DNA of 64,000 nt, taken from the NCBI GenBank assembly GCA_028692715.1, contig JAQUWU010000019.1, positions 21,469 to 85,468 on the forward strand, given 5' to 3'. Below, piece after piece: positions 1 to 9,820 of this stretch. Each line of letters starts with the position of its first letter. Position 1 is the stretch's first letter. Origin of the DNA: Paludibacter sp. (GTDB taxonomy: Bacteria > Bacteroidota > Bacteroidia > Bacteroidales > Paludibacteraceae). The position numbers and the translations under genes are program-made. The notes under the pieces are model-generated. The model did not search any database. It was not told the DNA's origin and worked only from the letters and a program-made list of their open reading frames with translations.

Positions 1-224
1 GCATCCTTCATCGAAGGACCTTTTACCCGTCCATAAAACGTGCTTGATGGATTGGCAATCGGCTCTTTGTTCAGATCGATTTTCAGATCGATATAATCCT
101 GCGCCGGACTGGGGAAACCGGCTGCTATTCCACCATCTACCATAGGCAATGACAATTCGGTTGTAGTATTAGCCGAATAAAAATCGATGGCGAAAGAACT
201 GACTATTTTCTTGGTCTTTGGCAT
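1..224 (-). CDS. umuD: UmuD-like autoproteolytic SOS protein, 3' part beyond window
   Basis: The minus-strand frame opens at an ATG at 222-224 (MPKTKKIVSS...) and runs off the left edge after about 74 codons. It contains AAGFPSPAQDYID, which matches the Ala-Gly self-cleavage site and following segment of UmuD/LexA-family S24 peptidases. Near the edge GPSMKDA carries the catalytic serine of the family. The short region before the cleavage site has no helix-turn-helix, which favours UmuD (accessory subunit of error-prone polymerase V) over LexA. A umuC partner would be expected downstream, outside the window. The lysine of the Ser-Lys dyad is not visible because the gene is cut. Confidence 0.8.
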   Translation of the reverse strand, partial: MPKTKKIVSSFAIDFYSANTTTELSLPMVDGGIAAGFPSPAQDYIDLKIDLNKEPIANPSSTFYGRVKGPSMKD

Positions 225-408
225 TTTAATTCATTTCAATCAATCATTTATTACAATTACAAAGTAACACATTTTGTTTCAAAAATCAGATATGATTTAT
301 TTGAGATATGTTTTAAAAACAATTTTAAACATTCTCAATAACAAATTGAACCATCTTAATTAAAATACAATAGACGTTCCTACTTTTTCAAAAACGAATG
401 TTTTTTTG

Positions 409-416
409 TACTTTTG
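409..416 (+). promoter_or_regulatory. hpt: Bacteroidetes -7 box before hpt
   Basis: TACTTTTG matches the TAnnTTTG -7 consensus of Bacteroidota. Transcription would start near 423, which rules out the in-frame TTG at 414 as start codon and leaves ATG 435 or 468. No convincing -33 TTTG is seen. Confidence 0.5.
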
Positions 417-467
417 TCGGATTATTTATCCACAATGTTAAACGAACAGCCAAATAACGAAATTTCA

Positions 468-1004
468 ATGAATACCATTCAAATTAAAGACAAAAAATTC
501 GCCCTTTCCATTCCTGAATCAGAAATTTTGAAGGCAGTTCGCAAAGTAGGAGAAGAAATAAATCGTGATTTGGCTGATAAGAATCCACTTTTCATTTGTG
601 TGCTCAACGGTGCTTTTATGTTTGCCGGCGATTTAATGAAAACAGTAAGCGTACCTTGCGAAATTACATTTATCAAATTATCTTCCTACGAAGGTCTATA
701 TACTTCTGGTGTTGTAAAGGAAATAATCGGACTAAATGAAAGCGTAGTAGGACGAACAGTAGTAGTGGTTGAAGACATTGTTGATACAGGAATTACCATG
801 GAACGAATATTAAATTCACTACAGGCAAAAGGTGCAAGTGAGATTCATGTGGCAACCTTTCTGCAAAAACCCGATGCCTTACAACGCGACATCAAAGTGG
901 ACTATATAGCAATGAAAATTCCAAATGATTTCATTGTGGGTTACGGACTAGATTATGATGGTTACGGACGAAACTTGAAAGATATTTACACCGTAATAGA
1001 TTAG
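468..1004 (+). CDS. hpt: Hypoxanthine phosphoribosyltransferase
   Basis: Purine salvage enzyme that transfers a ribose phosphate from PRPP to hypoxanthine or guanine in the cytoplasm. The PRPP-binding signature VVVVEDIVDTGIT is clear, and the N-terminal part has CVLNGAFMFAGDL, typical of bacterial Hpt. From ATG 468 (MNTIQIKDKKF) the protein is 178 residues, the usual family length, and homologues begin with this segment. An in-frame ATG at 435 would add 11 residues and cannot be excluded. The next genes are adk and obgE, an order widely kept in Bacteroidales. Confidence 0.93.
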   Translation: MNTIQIKDKKFALSIPESEILKAVRKVGEEINRDLADKNPLFICVLNGAFMFAGDLMKTVSVPCEITFIKLSSYEGLYTSGVVKEIIGLNESVVGRTVVVVEDIVDTGITMERILNSLQAKGASEIHVATFLQKPDALQRDIKVDYIAMKIPNDFIVGYGLDYDGYGRNLKDIYTVID

Positions 1005-1084
1005 TTTTTTATAAGAAGTTTTCATAAAACAAAATGAGTAGGTACATTTTGTTTTATTATAGTTAATAAAATAAGGTTATAAGT

Positions 1085-1666
1085 ATGTTGAATATTATTA
1101 TTTGTGGTGCCCCCGGATGTGGAAAAGGCACTCAAAGTGATTTAATTGTGGAGAAATACTCTCTTAATCATCTTTCAACAGGTGATTTACTTAGAAAAGA
1201 AATTGAAGAAAAATCTGAGTTGGGTCTTATTGCTGATAATTATATTTCAAAAGGAAACTTTGTTCCTGACGAAATGATTATCGACATATTAATGAAAAAG
1301 ATTGATAGTCAATCATCAAACATTAATGGGATCATTTTAGATGGTTTTCCACGCACAGTATCCCAAGCCGAAGCTTTGGAGGATTTATTGGAGAAACGAA
1401 ATAAAAAAACGACCATTTTAGTTGATTTACAAGTAGATGAACAGGAATTAATCAATCGTCTGCTTAAACGTGGAGAGACTTCAGGTCGTAGCGATGACAA
1501 TCTGGAAACAATAAAAAAACGTTTAGAAATATATCAGGAGAAAACAAAACCAGTAAACAATTTTTACAAAAAACTTGGTAAATACGCAGCCATTGATGGT
1601 ATGGGATCCGTAAACGAGATCTTTGAACGTATTTCAGCAGTTATCGATTCGAAACTGGAATCATAA
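1085..1666 (+). CDS. adk: Adenylate kinase (short form)
   Basis: Converts AMP and ATP to two ADP. The P-loop GAPGCGKGTQ is at residues 8-17, followed by LSTGDLLR (AMP-binding part), DGFPRTVSQAEAL and the arginine-rich GRSDDN. At 193 residues it is the short isoform, with the zinc-type LID domain replaced by a small loop, as is usual in Bacteroidales. It lies 80 bp after hpt and 87 bp before obgE, so co-transcription is plausible. Confidence 0.96.
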   Translation: MLNIIICGAPGCGKGTQSDLIVEKYSLNHLSTGDLLRKEIEEKSELGLIADNYISKGNFVPDEMIIDILMKKIDSQSSNINGIILDGFPRTVSQAEALEDLLEKRNKKTTILVDLQVDEQELINRLLKRGETSGRSDDNLETIKKRLEIYQEKTKPVNNFYKKLGKYAAIDGMGSVNEIFERISAVIDSKLES

Positions 1667-1753
1667 CGATATAAATAAACACCTTTCTTGAAGTAACTTC
1701 ATCGGGAACTTAATTCGATGCAGTTTGTTATCTCATAAACATAAAAAAATAAA

Positions 1754-2893
1754 ATGGCAGGTTCTAACTTTGTAGATTACGTAAAGATATTTTGCCGTTC
1801 AGGCAAAGGTGGAGCTGGTTCATTGCACTTTTACCGCGATAAACTCACTGCCAAAGGTGGACCAGATGGCGGTGATGGCGGACGTGGAGGTCATGTTATT
1901 TTACGTGGAAACAAAAACCACTGGACATTGATTCACCTGAAATATTCCCGACACATTTATGCCACCGATGGCGAAGGCGGAAGCCAGAGTCGGAGTTTTG
2001 GTAAAGATGGTCAGGATGTAATAGTAGATGTACCTTGTGGCACAGTGGTTTTCGATGCCGAAACAGGTGATTATATTTGTGATATAACCGAAGATGGCGA
2101 AGAATACAACTTGGTTCAGGGCGGTCGTGGTGGTCAGGGAAACTGGCATTTTCGTACTGCCACCAATCAGGCACCACATTTTGCTCAACCGGGCGAACCT
2201 CGCATTGAACGTTCGGTCATTTTACAATTAAAAGTGCTGGCCGATGTGGGTTTGGTAGGATTTCCTAATGCCGGAAAATCAACGCTCTTGTCAGTTGTTT
2301 CGGCGGCAAAACCTGAAATTGCTAATTATCCCTTTACTACGCTTGTTCCGAATTTAGGAATTGTTGCACATCGCGATAATACGTCGTTCGTCATGGCAGA
2401 TATTCCGGGAATTATTGAAGGAGCTTCTGAAGGAAAAGGCTTAGGATTACGTTTTTTGCGTCATATCGAACGCAATTCAATTCTATTGTTTATGATTCCG
2501 GCAGATACCAATGATATTATTGCCGAATACAATATCCTATTGAATGAATTAAAACAATACAATCCTGAACTAGTTGACAAACAACGTATTCTGGCTATTA
2601 CAAAATGTGACATGCTTGATGACGAGTTGATAGAGGAAATGAGAAAATTGATTCCTGCCGATATTCAAACTGTATTTATTTCATCGGTAAGTGGATTGGG
2701 AATTCAGGAATTGAAAGATTTAATCTGGACTGAAATCAACAAAGAATCCAATAAAATTGTGGAAATCACTCACCGTCCAATGGAAATTACCTACCAAGCT
2801 CCGGAAGAAGAGGAAGTGGAAGAAGAGTGGGAAGAAGAGGAAGAGGAGGATGATTTAAGTAAGTACAAGGGAATTGGTTGGGATGAACTTTAA
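1754..2893 (+). CDS. obgE: GTPase Obg/CgtA
   Basis: Ribosome-associated GTPase needed for 50S assembly and stress responses. Residues 1-160 form the glycine-rich Obg fold ([14 protein letters not shown]). The G domain follows: G1 GFPNAGKST at 169-177, switch NYPFTTL at 191-197, G3 DIPG at 216-219, G4 as TKCD, and G5-like SSVSG. The C-terminus is a very acidic tail with runs of glutamate, common in Bacteroidetes Obg. It is 379 residues, within the usual range. Confidence 0.97.
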   Translation: MAGSNFVDYVKIFCRSGKGGAGSLHFYRDKLTAKGGPDGGDGGRGGHVILRGNKNHWTLIHLKYSRHIYATDGEGGSQSRSFGKDGQDVIVDVPCGTVVFDAETGDYICDITEDGEEYNLVQGGRGGQGNWHFRTATNQAPHFAQPGEPRIERSVILQLKVLADVGLVGFPNAGKSTLLSVVSAAKPEIANYPFTTLVPNLGIVAHRDNTSFVMADIPGIIEGASEGKGLGLRFLRHIERNSILLFMIPADTNDIIAEYNILLNELKQYNPELVDKQRILAITKCDMLDDELIEEMRKLIPADIQTVFISSVSGLGIQELKDLIWTEINKESNKIVEITHRPMEITYQAPEEEEVEEEWEEEEEEDDLSKYKGIGWDEL

Positions 2894-2914
2894 CCCCAAA
2901 CCCCTAAAGGGGCT
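2894..2914. repeat. Short palindromic intergenic repeat (CCCCTAAAGGGG type)
   Basis: The obgE-pgeF gap holds CCCCTAAAGGGG after an ACCCCAAA stretch. The same core occurs in both nif spacers and inside the 3.8, 45.4 and 54.2 kb elements, so it is a dispersed family rather than a unique terminator. Confidence 0.6.
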
Positions 2915-2926
2915 TCAGAGAGACAA

Positions 2927-3706
2927 ATGATTAGCTACAAATCGTTTGAAACACATACAGAGATTGCCCATTTTTGCACGAGCCGCCAAGGCGGTGTAAG
3001 TGTGGGCAATTTTGCATCCAATAATCTGAACCCATTTACAGGTGATCAACCTGCACATTATGCTCAAAACAAACAGATTTTGTGCAACAGGCTTGGCATT
3101 GAAGTTGAAAAATTGATTATTCCGTTTCAAACCCATGGCACTGAAATTCGTGAAATTAACGATACATTCTTCAATCTTTCACCTGAAGAAAAAACAGCCT
3201 ATCTGCATGGTGTTGATGCCTTAATTACGAATCTTCCACACGTTTGTATCGGGATTACAACGGCCGATTGTGTGCCCCTTTTGTTTTTCGACCCTGAAAA
3301 AAAAATTATTGCTGCTGCTCATGCCGGCTGGCGTGGAACTTGTGCCCGAATAGCAGAAAAAGTAATTTCTGAAATGCATGAAAAACACAACTGTCGGGCT
3401 CAAGACATTATAGTTTCTATTGGACCTTCTATTTCAGCAGAAGTTTATAATGTAGGTGAAGAGTTAGTTGAGGACTTTCAGAATGCAGGTTTCGAAACGG
3501 ATAAGATATTTCAATATCGCGATGGGGCTATATTTCTTGATCTCTGGAAGGCAAATCAACTTTCGCTAAAAAAAGCAGGAATTCTTCCTGAAAATATCGA
3601 ATTAGCAGGAATCTGTACTTTCACCGAACACGAAAGATTCTTCTCTGCACGTCGACTGGGAATCAAATCAGGTAGAATGATGAGTGGAATTATGTTGGTT
3701 GATTAG
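2927..3706 (+). CDS. pgeF: Multicopper-oxidase-fold protein PgeF/YfiH (purine nucleoside phosphorylase-like)
   Basis: Member of the YlmD/YfiH/LACC1 family. Members have been assigned purine-nucleoside cleavage and, in E. coli, peptidoglycan editing. Metal-site motifs are present: FQTHGTEI, TADCVPLLFF and AHAGWRGTCARI. The C-terminal CTFTEHERFFSARR is the family's end motif. It is 259 residues, normal length, and sits 33 bp after obgE, probably in the same operon. Confidence 0.92.
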   Translation: MISYKSFETHTEIAHFCTSRQGGVSVGNFASNNLNPFTGDQPAHYAQNKQILCNRLGIEVEKLIIPFQTHGTEIREINDTFFNLSPEEKTAYLHGVDALITNLPHVCIGITTADCVPLLFFDPEKKIIAAAHAGWRGTCARIAEKVISEMHEKHNCRAQDIIVSIGPSISAEVYNVGEELVEDFQNAGFETDKIFQYRDGAIFLDLWKANQLSLKKAGILPENIELAGICTFTEHERFFSARRLGIKSGRMMSGIMLVD

Positions 3707-3796
3707 TTGATTAGTTAATTGGTTGAGTCGTTGAATGGTTGAGCGAATGATTAAATAAAACTTCAAAACGACTGTAAGGCTTTTGAACGTTTTAGG

Positions 3797-3987
3797 GTAA
3801 CTACTCAGCCCCCCAACCCCTCCCTCCTACGTCAGGAGGTAAACACCTAAAGGGGGAAGTTCTGGAGCGACATTCATCATTTATGCGCTTTAATTTGGCT
3901 GTTTTTTGTTAAAATTACATTTTTTCTACTCTGCAATTTTCCCTAAAAACGTCAAATGAAGTACTTCTTGAAGTGCTGAGTAGTCAC
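3797..3987. mobile_element. MITE-like element, copy 1, with 8-bp target duplication
   Basis: The element starts GTAACTACTCAGC and ends GCTGAGTAGTCAC, 13-bp inverted ends with one mismatch. The flanks carry an exact 8-bp direct repeat GTTTTAGG at 3789-3796 and 3988-3995. It shares most of its sequence with the elements at 45413-45577 and 54185-54347, but has about 27 extra bases near the left end inside the CCCC...GGGG palindrome. It encodes no protein. The size of the duplication and the GTAA terminus resemble the IS66 family, so trans-mobilisation by an IS66-like transposase is inferred. Confidence 0.85.
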
Positions 3988-4032
3988 GTTTTAGGTCTAA
4001 TTATATTAACTACCTATATTTTAATTAATTTT

Positions 4033-4692
4033 ATGGAAATTACTGTATCAAAAATCGTTCGTGATGCCTGCCCTGATTTGTCATTGGCTATTATAAAATG
4101 TGAAGTATGTAATTCTCCAACTTCAACTGATTTCTGGGTTGAAATGGAAAAAGAAATTTCAAAAATCAAAGAAAAGTATTCCATTGAAGAAATCAACAAA
4201 CGTCCCGAAATTGCCGCCACCAGAAAAGCCTATAAAACCTTTGGTAAAGACCCAAACCGCTATCGACCATCCGCTGAGGCTTTGTGCAGAAGAATTCTGC
4301 GTGAAATTCCGGTTTACAAAGTGAGTACGCTTGTGGATATTATTAATCTGGTTTCTATCCACAGCGGATTTTCAATCGGCGGATTTGATATCGACAAAAT
4401 TCAGGGAAATATTGAATTAGGTGTTGGCACAGCCGATGATGAATTTGAAGCCATTGGACGTGGCGTATTGAACGTGGAAGGTTTACCACTTTACCGTGAC
4501 GAAATTGGTGGAATTGGAACGCCAACAAGCGACCATGAGCGCACCAAAATTTCAGATAACACTGAAAAACTGCTAATGATTATAAATGGATACAGTGAAA
4601 AAAACGGATTGACCGAAGCTGTAGACCACTTCAAAGAATTACTTCAAAAATACGCCTCCTTAAAAGAGTTTAAAGTTGAATGGGTAGAGTAA
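4033..4692 (+). CDS. B3/B4 tRNA-binding domain protein (PheT-like editing fold)
   Basis: A 219-residue protein resembling the stand-alone B3/B4 domain family related to the editing module of phenylalanyl-tRNA synthetase beta. Visible family features are RKAYKTFGKDPNRYRPSAE, DIINLVSIHSGFSIGGFD and the C-terminal EIGGIGTPTSDHERTK. ATG 4033 (MEITVSKIV) is chosen because the longer frame from 3973 would begin inside the mobile element's right end and adds a non-conserved hydrophobic stretch. The element ends only 45 bp upstream and may have replaced or supplied the promoter. Possible roles in clearing misacylated tRNA are inference. Confidence 0.8.
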   Translation: MEITVSKIVRDACPDLSLAIIKCEVCNSPTSTDFWVEMEKEISKIKEKYSIEEINKRPEIAATRKAYKTFGKDPNRYRPSAEALCRRILREIPVYKVSTLVDIINLVSIHSGFSIGGFDIDKIQGNIELGVGTADDEFEAIGRGVLNVEGLPLYRDEIGGIGTPTSDHERTKISDNTEKLLMIINGYSEKNGLTEAVDHFKELLQKYASLKEFKVEWVE

Positions 4693-4947
4693 ATTATTAA
4701 TATTTAAGAGTGGTTATTAGAGAAATTAGGTGTCTTAAAAAATAATCAAACCAATTCTATCAAATATTAGAAGTAAAACACTTAGTATTCAGAACAAAAC
4801 AAGTACTTTTACGTTTTTATTTAAATTGAAACTGTTTCCCCTTAAACGACTTACTTAATTGAGCAAAAAGGTATTTAATAATAACAATCCCTATTTTGAT
4901 TTTTTCGTTATTCTAAAAAAAAATTACAAACAATTAAACTCATTAAA

Positions 4948-5826
4948 ATGAAAACAATTAAATTTTTTGCATTAATTGCTACTATTGCATTTTTAAGTGT
5001 ATCCTGTGTTGAGAATTCAAACAAATTCAAATCCATGGTTGCCGAACGTGATTCAATTGCCATTGCTAAACAAGCTTTAGATTCAAATTACACACAAACT
5101 CTTGCACTTATGAATGACATTGAGGCAGGATTTGCTGTCATTAATCAGAACGAAAGTCAAATGCAGCTGAACCTCAAAGGAGTAGAAGGAAAATCAATGG
5201 ACAAACGACAAATGATTGCTGCTCAAATGACTGCAATTAAGGAGACCATGGAGCAAAACAGATCTAAAATTGCAGAATTACAACGATTAAATGCTAAAAC
5301 CGGGAAATCAAATGTAATGTTGACCGAAACAATCAATCGACTCAACAAAGAAATGAAAGAAAAAAATGCACTTATTGAATCATTACAAAACGAGCTCAAC
5401 CAAAAGAACATCAAAATTGACGAATTAACCAATACAGTAGCCGATCAGAGTAAAAACATTTCGAATCAACAAAATGTAATGGAAGAACAAAAGTCTACCA
5501 TTAAGATGCAAGATTCAAATATTAATTCTGTGTGGTATGTTGTTGCAACTTCCAAAGAATTGAAATCAGCCAAAATCATTACTAATGCAGGGTTATTTCA
5601 ACCTAAAAAAGTGCTTGAAAGTGACTTTGATAATCATGCTTTTACTAAAGTTGATAAAAGGACTACTTTATCAATATCAACAAATAGTAAAAAAATAAAA
5701 ATCTTTACAATTCATCCCGCAAATAGCTATGAACTTGTTAAAGGTGAAGATAATTTAATTACAATCAAAATTACTAACACAGCAAATTTTTGGAGCGTTA
5801 GTAAATATTTAATCGTTCAAATTTAG
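4948..5826 (+). CDS. Coiled-coil lipoprotein (Cbp1 adhesin-like)
   Basis: The N-terminus MKTIKFFALIATIAFLSVSC is a lipoprotein signal with the lipid-acceptor cysteine at 20. Residues about 30-190 are rich in Glu, Lys, Gln, Asn and Leu with heptad character, indicating a long coiled coil. The last ~100 residues look like a beta-rich domain ending KYLIVQI. The architecture is like the Bacteroides Cbp1-family lipoproteins named as collagen-binding adhesins, but that function would be unproven here. It is monocistronic, with a terminator after it. Confidence 0.7.
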   Translation: MKTIKFFALIATIAFLSVSCVENSNKFKSMVAERDSIAIAKQALDSNYTQTLALMNDIEAGFAVINQNESQMQLNLKGVEGKSMDKRQMIAAQMTAIKETMEQNRSKIAELQRLNAKTGKSNVMLTETINRLNKEMKEKNALIESLQNELNQKNIKIDELTNTVADQSKNISNQQNVMEEQKSTIKMQDSNINSVWYVVATSKELKSAKIITNAGLFQPKKVLESDFDNHAFTKVDKRTTLSISTNSKKIKIFTIHPANSYELVKGEDNLITIKITNTANFWSVSKYLIVQI

Positions 5827-5896
5827 AGTCTAAGACTTGTTCCCCACCTAAAATGAAAAGCATTAAATAGCTATAGTTCTCATTCAAAACATATAA

Positions 5897-5929
5897 ATAG
5901 CACAAAAAAAATTTTTGTGCTATTTTTTT
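5897..5929 (+). terminator. Rho-independent terminator after the coiled-coil lipoprotein gene
   Basis: ATAGCACAAAAA pairs with TTTTTGTGCTAT and is followed by a run of seven T. It lies 70 bp after the stop codon. Confidence 0.85.
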
Positions 5930-6020
5930 ATCTAAAATATTAATTGCTTATCAATTTTCTAACAAAAAAAAGGATTCAGGCCATTATAAGCTTGAATCCA
6001 GTTTTTTAGTCAATTGATTT

Positions 6021-6920
6021 TTATTTTGTATCCAAAATCACCGGAGTACTGTTTTTTCCATTCATTATTATCAACTTGGCATTAGGTGACGTTGCAATGG
6101 CCTTAATCATTTCATACTGTAACTGTTTGTCACTTAAACCAGTACTCAGAATTTTTTGATAATCAGCAATACCTTGAGCTTCAACGCGTTTACGCTCTGC
6201 TTCTTGTTTTTCCTTTTGTAAAACAAAGGTCATTTTCTGTGCTTCCTGTTCAGCATTAATTTTCGATTCAATAGTTGTTTTTACAGAAGCAGGCAAGGTG
6301 ATATTTCGAATTAACAATTGTTCAAGCATTAACCCTCTGTCTTTAAAGTTTGATTCAATCGTTTTAAAAATACGTGCCTGAAATTCATCGCGTTTAGTAG
6401 AATACAAAGCCACAGCATCGTAATAAACAGCATTATCACGTATTTTCGTGCGACAAATCGGACGAACAATGGTATTTCGGTAATCAGTTCCGATTTCCTG
6501 TAAAATACGGGGTGCTTCGGCTGGAATCAGCTTATATAAAACAGTCAAATCAATAATTACTTCCAACCCATCTGCCGACAAAACACGTATTGCATCATCA
6601 CCTGTTTGAGCACCTTCATCCTGTACACCGGACATAGTATAGTTCTGTGTACGAATATCAAAAGTAACTACTTCTACCAAAGGATTAACAACATTCAATC
6701 CGCTTTCGAGTGTATTCGGATTTACTTTTCCAAACAATTTTTGTACACCAATTTGACCGGGTTCAATCTGTACAACGGCCGAAATAACTGTTCCAACAAC
6801 TATTAAAAGAATCCCTACAATTTTTAGGCTGGCACCGTAGGGACTTAGTGGTGAATTCGATTTCTTTGCATTGAAACCAATAATCAGGATGACAATTCCG
6901 ACAACTAATAATGCTAACAT
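6021..6920 (-). CDS. Prohibitin/SPFH-family membrane protein
   Basis: A 299-residue SPFH (Band 7) protein. Two hydrophobic segments lie at the N-terminus (about residues 1-17 and 33-52). They are followed by the Band 7 core VQIEPGQIGVQKLFGKV and an Ala/Glu-rich coiled coil (AEQEAQKMTFVLQKEKQEAERKR region) typical of prohibitins. Such proteins form ring-like membrane scaffolds and often modulate FtsH-type proteolysis; no ftsH or nfeD partner is adjacent. It is transcribed from its own promoter. Confidence 0.88.
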   Translation of the reverse strand: MLALLVVGIVILIIGFNAKKSNSPLSPYGASLKIVGILLIVVGTVISAVVQIEPGQIGVQKLFGKVNPNTLESGLNVVNPLVEVVTFDIRTQNYTMSGVQDEGAQTGDDAIRVLSADGLEVIIDLTVLYKLIPAEAPRILQEIGTDYRNTIVRPICRTKIRDNAVYYDAVALYSTKRDEFQARIFKTIESNFKDRGLMLEQLLIRNITLPASVKTTIESKINAEQEAQKMTFVLQKEKQEAERKRVEAQGIADYQKILSTGLSDKQLQYEMIKAIATSPNAKLIIMNGKNSTPVILDTK

Positions 6921-6957
6921 AGTATAATTTTTAAGTTTATTATTTTATATGTAAATA

Positions 6958-6965
6958 CAAATGTA
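6958..6965 (-). promoter_or_regulatory. -7 box for the prohibitin-family gene
   Basis: The minus strand reads TACATTTG, an exact match to TAnnTTTG, 38 bp upstream of the start codon. Confidence 0.5.
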
Positions 6966-7662
6966 ACGATTTAATTTGGATAAGTACTTGATTTTTATTC
7001 ATAATCTATTTTTTACACTAAGAGCAAAACACATTTTTCACAAAATGAAAATTCAAAAAAAAATCATTATAATATCAAATTTAATCAACCCTGAATATAA
7101 TCCTGTCAATTTACTCAAGTTGAAATTTTCCATCATCGATATCAGAACATAGAAATAATTGTAAATAATTTCTGATATGTTTTCCAACACATAATTCATA
7201 GCAGCTTTGATATGAAGAGTGAAAATAAATATCCAGCCTCAGTCGGGACAGATATATAGCATTATCCCGAATACAAAGAGTATTTCAGCAGTGTACAATA
7301 GTTTCGTAAGACTCTCTATAGTTCTTTTCATAATATCCTCTATGTTTATATTTCAAAAAAAAAAAATATCATTTAATACTATAAGCTGCTTAATTCTGTA
7401 ATTGTTTAAAATTTAGCTATCCTAAAAAACTCTTCATTTTGGATTGTCATTTTATTTAAAAGTGCAAGGAGCTATTTATACTTAAAATTAAGACATTCAT
7501 TAAGCCTATTGAAAAAATTTACTATTTTTATTTATCAAAATTTTCATTCATTTTCAGTATCTTTGTCCCTCCTTAGTAAAATGGATAATTGGTTAAAACT
7601 GTTGTTTGATTAATCAGCTTTATAAAAATCAATTCGCCGTTGAACAAATGAACGAATAACTA
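6966..7662. other. AT-rich intergenic region upstream of metG
   Basis: About 700 bp with no convincing reading frame or RNA gene. A TATCTTTG sequence at 7558-7565 matches the TAnnTTTG box on the plus strand and is a reasonable metG promoter about 100 bp before the start. I see no T-box or SAM-riboswitch architecture. Confidence 0.5.
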
Positions 7663-9711
7663 ATGAACAATATGACAAATTTCAAACGTACCACCGTAAC
7701 TTCCGCTTTACCTTATGCCAATGGGCCTGTACATATCGGACATTTGGCAGGTGTATATGTTCCTGCTGATATTTATGTACGTTACCTTCGCCTGAAAGGA
7801 GAAGAAGTACTTTTTGTGGGTGGATCAGATGAACATGGTGTACCCATCACGATTAAAGCAAAAAAAGAAGGTGTTACCCCACAAGATATTGTAGATCGTT
7901 ATCACGGAATTATCAAAAAATCGTTCGACGATTTTGGTATTTCGTTTGATATTTATTCACGTACTACTTCTAAAACACACAAAGAACTTGCTTCAGAAAT
8001 ATTCAAAACGATAAACGACAAAGGTGGGTTTATTGAAAAAACCAACGAACAGTATTACGATGAAACAGCTCAACAATTTCTTGCAGACCGCTATATTACC
8101 GGTAAATGTCCGCATTGCGGTAACGAAAATGCATACGGAGATCAGTGTGAATCCTGCGGAACATCGTTAAATGCTACTGACCTAATCAATCCCAAATCAG
8201 CCATCAGTGGTGCTGCCCCTGTAATGCGCGAAACTAAACATTGGTATTTACCTTTGGATCAGCACGAAGCGTGGTTGCGTAAGTGGATTTTAGAAGACCA
8301 CAAAGAATGGAAACCAAACGTTTACGGTCAGTGCAAAAGTTGGCTTGATATGGGTTTGCAACCTCGTGCGGTTAGTCGCGATTTGGATTGGGGAATTCCT
8401 GTACCCGTAGCAGGTGCCGAAGGAAAGGTTCTATACGTTTGGTTCGACGCCCCAATTGGCTACATTTCAAACACCAAAGAATTATTGCCCGATACATGGG
8501 AAAAATGGTGGAAAGATCCTGAAACCCGTCTACTACATTTTATTGGGAAAGACAATATCGTGTTCCATTGTATCGTTTTCCCTGCCATGTTGAAAGCGGA
8601 AGGCTCGTACATTTTACCAGATAATGTTCCGGCTAATGAGTTTTTGAATCTAGAAGGTGATAAAATCTCAACATCTCGCAATTGGGCAGTTTGGTTGCAC
8701 GAATATCTCGAAGAATTTCCGGGTAAACAAGATGTGTTGCGTTATGTATTGACTGCCAATGCACCCGAAACAAAAGATAATGATTTTACTTGGAAAGACT
8801 TCCAACAAAGAAACAACAGCGAATTGGTAGCCATCTTTGGTAATTTCATTAACCGTGCTTTGGTGCTAACTCAAAAATATTACGACGGCGTAGTGCCTGT
8901 ATTAGGCGAACTGACCGACTATGACAAACATACGCTTGAAGAATTTGTCAACGTAAAAGCCGATGTGGAAAAACTACTCAACAATTTCCGCTTCCGCGAC
9001 GCACAAAAAGAAGCCATGACATTGGCACGTATTGGTAATAAATATTTGGCAGATACAGAACCATGGAAAGTGGCAAAAACAGATATGGATCGTGTAGCAA
9101 CCATCATGCATTTAAGCTTGCAAATTGCCGCTAATCTAGCCATTGCTTTTGAACCATTTTTACCTTTTACTTCAGAAAAATTGCGCACCATGTTGGGTAT
9201 GAAAGCATGTAATTGGGCCGATTTAGGTAAAATTGATTTATTATCAACGGGAGCTCAACTTGGGACGCCCGAATTGCTTTTCGAGAAAATTGAAGACGAA
9301 ACCATAGCCGCACAAGTTCAAAAATTACAAGACACAAAAGTGGCCAACGAAGCTGCTGCTTACAAACCAGCTCCAGTTAAAGAAAATGTTGCTTTCGAGG
9401 ATTTCATGAAAATGGATATCCGTGTGGGCACCGTATTAGATTGCCATAAAGTGCCAAAAGCAGACAAACTTCTTCAGTTCAGATTGGCCGATGGCATGGA
9501 AGAACGCACTATTCTATCCGGGATTGCACAATACTATCCAAATCCGGAAGAACTGATCGGAACGCAGGTTTGCTTTATTGCCAATTTCGAACCCCGCAAA
9601 CTACGTGGTGTAATGAGCGAAGGTATGATACTTTCAGCCGAAGATGCTGATGGCAAATTAGTTTTGATTCGCCCAAATGATGTAGTAACAAATGGTGTGG
9701 AAGTGAAATAA
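7663..9711 (+). CDS. metG: Methionyl-tRNA synthetase with C-terminal tRNA-binding domain
   Basis: Charges tRNA-Met. Class I signature PVHIGHLAG near residue 25, a zinc knuckle [18 protein letters not shown] at about 147-164, and the KMSKS equivalent DKISTSRN near 333. The last ~110 residues are an EMAP/Trbp111-type tRNA-binding domain ([17 protein letters not shown]). Length 682 is normal for the fused form in Bacteroidetes. A second ATG at 7672 (MTNFKRT) is an equally possible start. Confidence 0.97.
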   Translation: MNNMTNFKRTTVTSALPYANGPVHIGHLAGVYVPADIYVRYLRLKGEEVLFVGGSDEHGVPITIKAKKEGVTPQDIVDRYHGIIKKSFDDFGISFDIYSRTTSKTHKELASEIFKTINDKGGFIEKTNEQYYDETAQQFLADRYITGKCPHCGNENAYGDQCESCGTSLNATDLINPKSAISGAAPVMRETKHWYLPLDQHEAWLRKWILEDHKEWKPNVYGQCKSWLDMGLQPRAVSRDLDWGIPVPVAGAEGKVLYVWFDAPIGYISNTKELLPDTWEKWWKDPETRLLHFIGKDNIVFHCIVFPAMLKAEGSYILPDNVPANEFLNLEGDKISTSRNWAVWLHEYLEEFPGKQDVLRYVLTANAPETKDNDFTWKDFQQRNNSELVAIFGNFINRALVLTQKYYDGVVPVLGELTDYDKHTLEEFVNVKADVEKLLNNFRFRDAQKEAMTLARIGNKYLADTEPWKVAKTDMDRVATIMHLSLQIAANLAIAFEPFLPFTSEKLRTMLGMKACNWADLGKIDLLSTGAQLGTPELLFEKIEDETIAAQVQKLQDTKVANEAAAYKPAPVKENVAFEDFMKMDIRVGTVLDCHKVPKADKLLQFRLADGMEERTILSGIAQYYPNPEELIGTQVCFIANFEPRKLRGVMSEGMILSAEDADGKLVLIRPNDVVTNGVEVK

Positions 9712-9752
9712 AGACAAAAAATATTACAAACTTGATTCTAACTTAAAATTAA

Positions 9753-9798
9753 AAAAAAACATCCCCTTGTAAAACCAATTACAAGGGGATGTTTTTTT
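9753..9798. terminator. Bidirectional terminator between metG and the convergent secreted-protein gene
   Basis: AAAAACATCCCCTTGT pairs with ACAAGGGGATGTTTTT around a short loop, with A-tract and T-tract on either side, so it can serve both convergent genes. Confidence 0.9.
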
Positions 9799-9820
9799 AT
9801 CTGCTAAAGTTCAACTTTTT

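Noticed and set aside
414-467. Upstream extension of hpt from TTG 414
   Set aside because: The -7 box at 409-416 overlaps it, so this part would not be transcribed in full; ATG 468 gives the family length.
1896-2188. Histidine- and serine-rich antisense frames over obgE
   Set aside because: They mirror the codon pattern of the Gly-rich Obg domain on the opposite strand.
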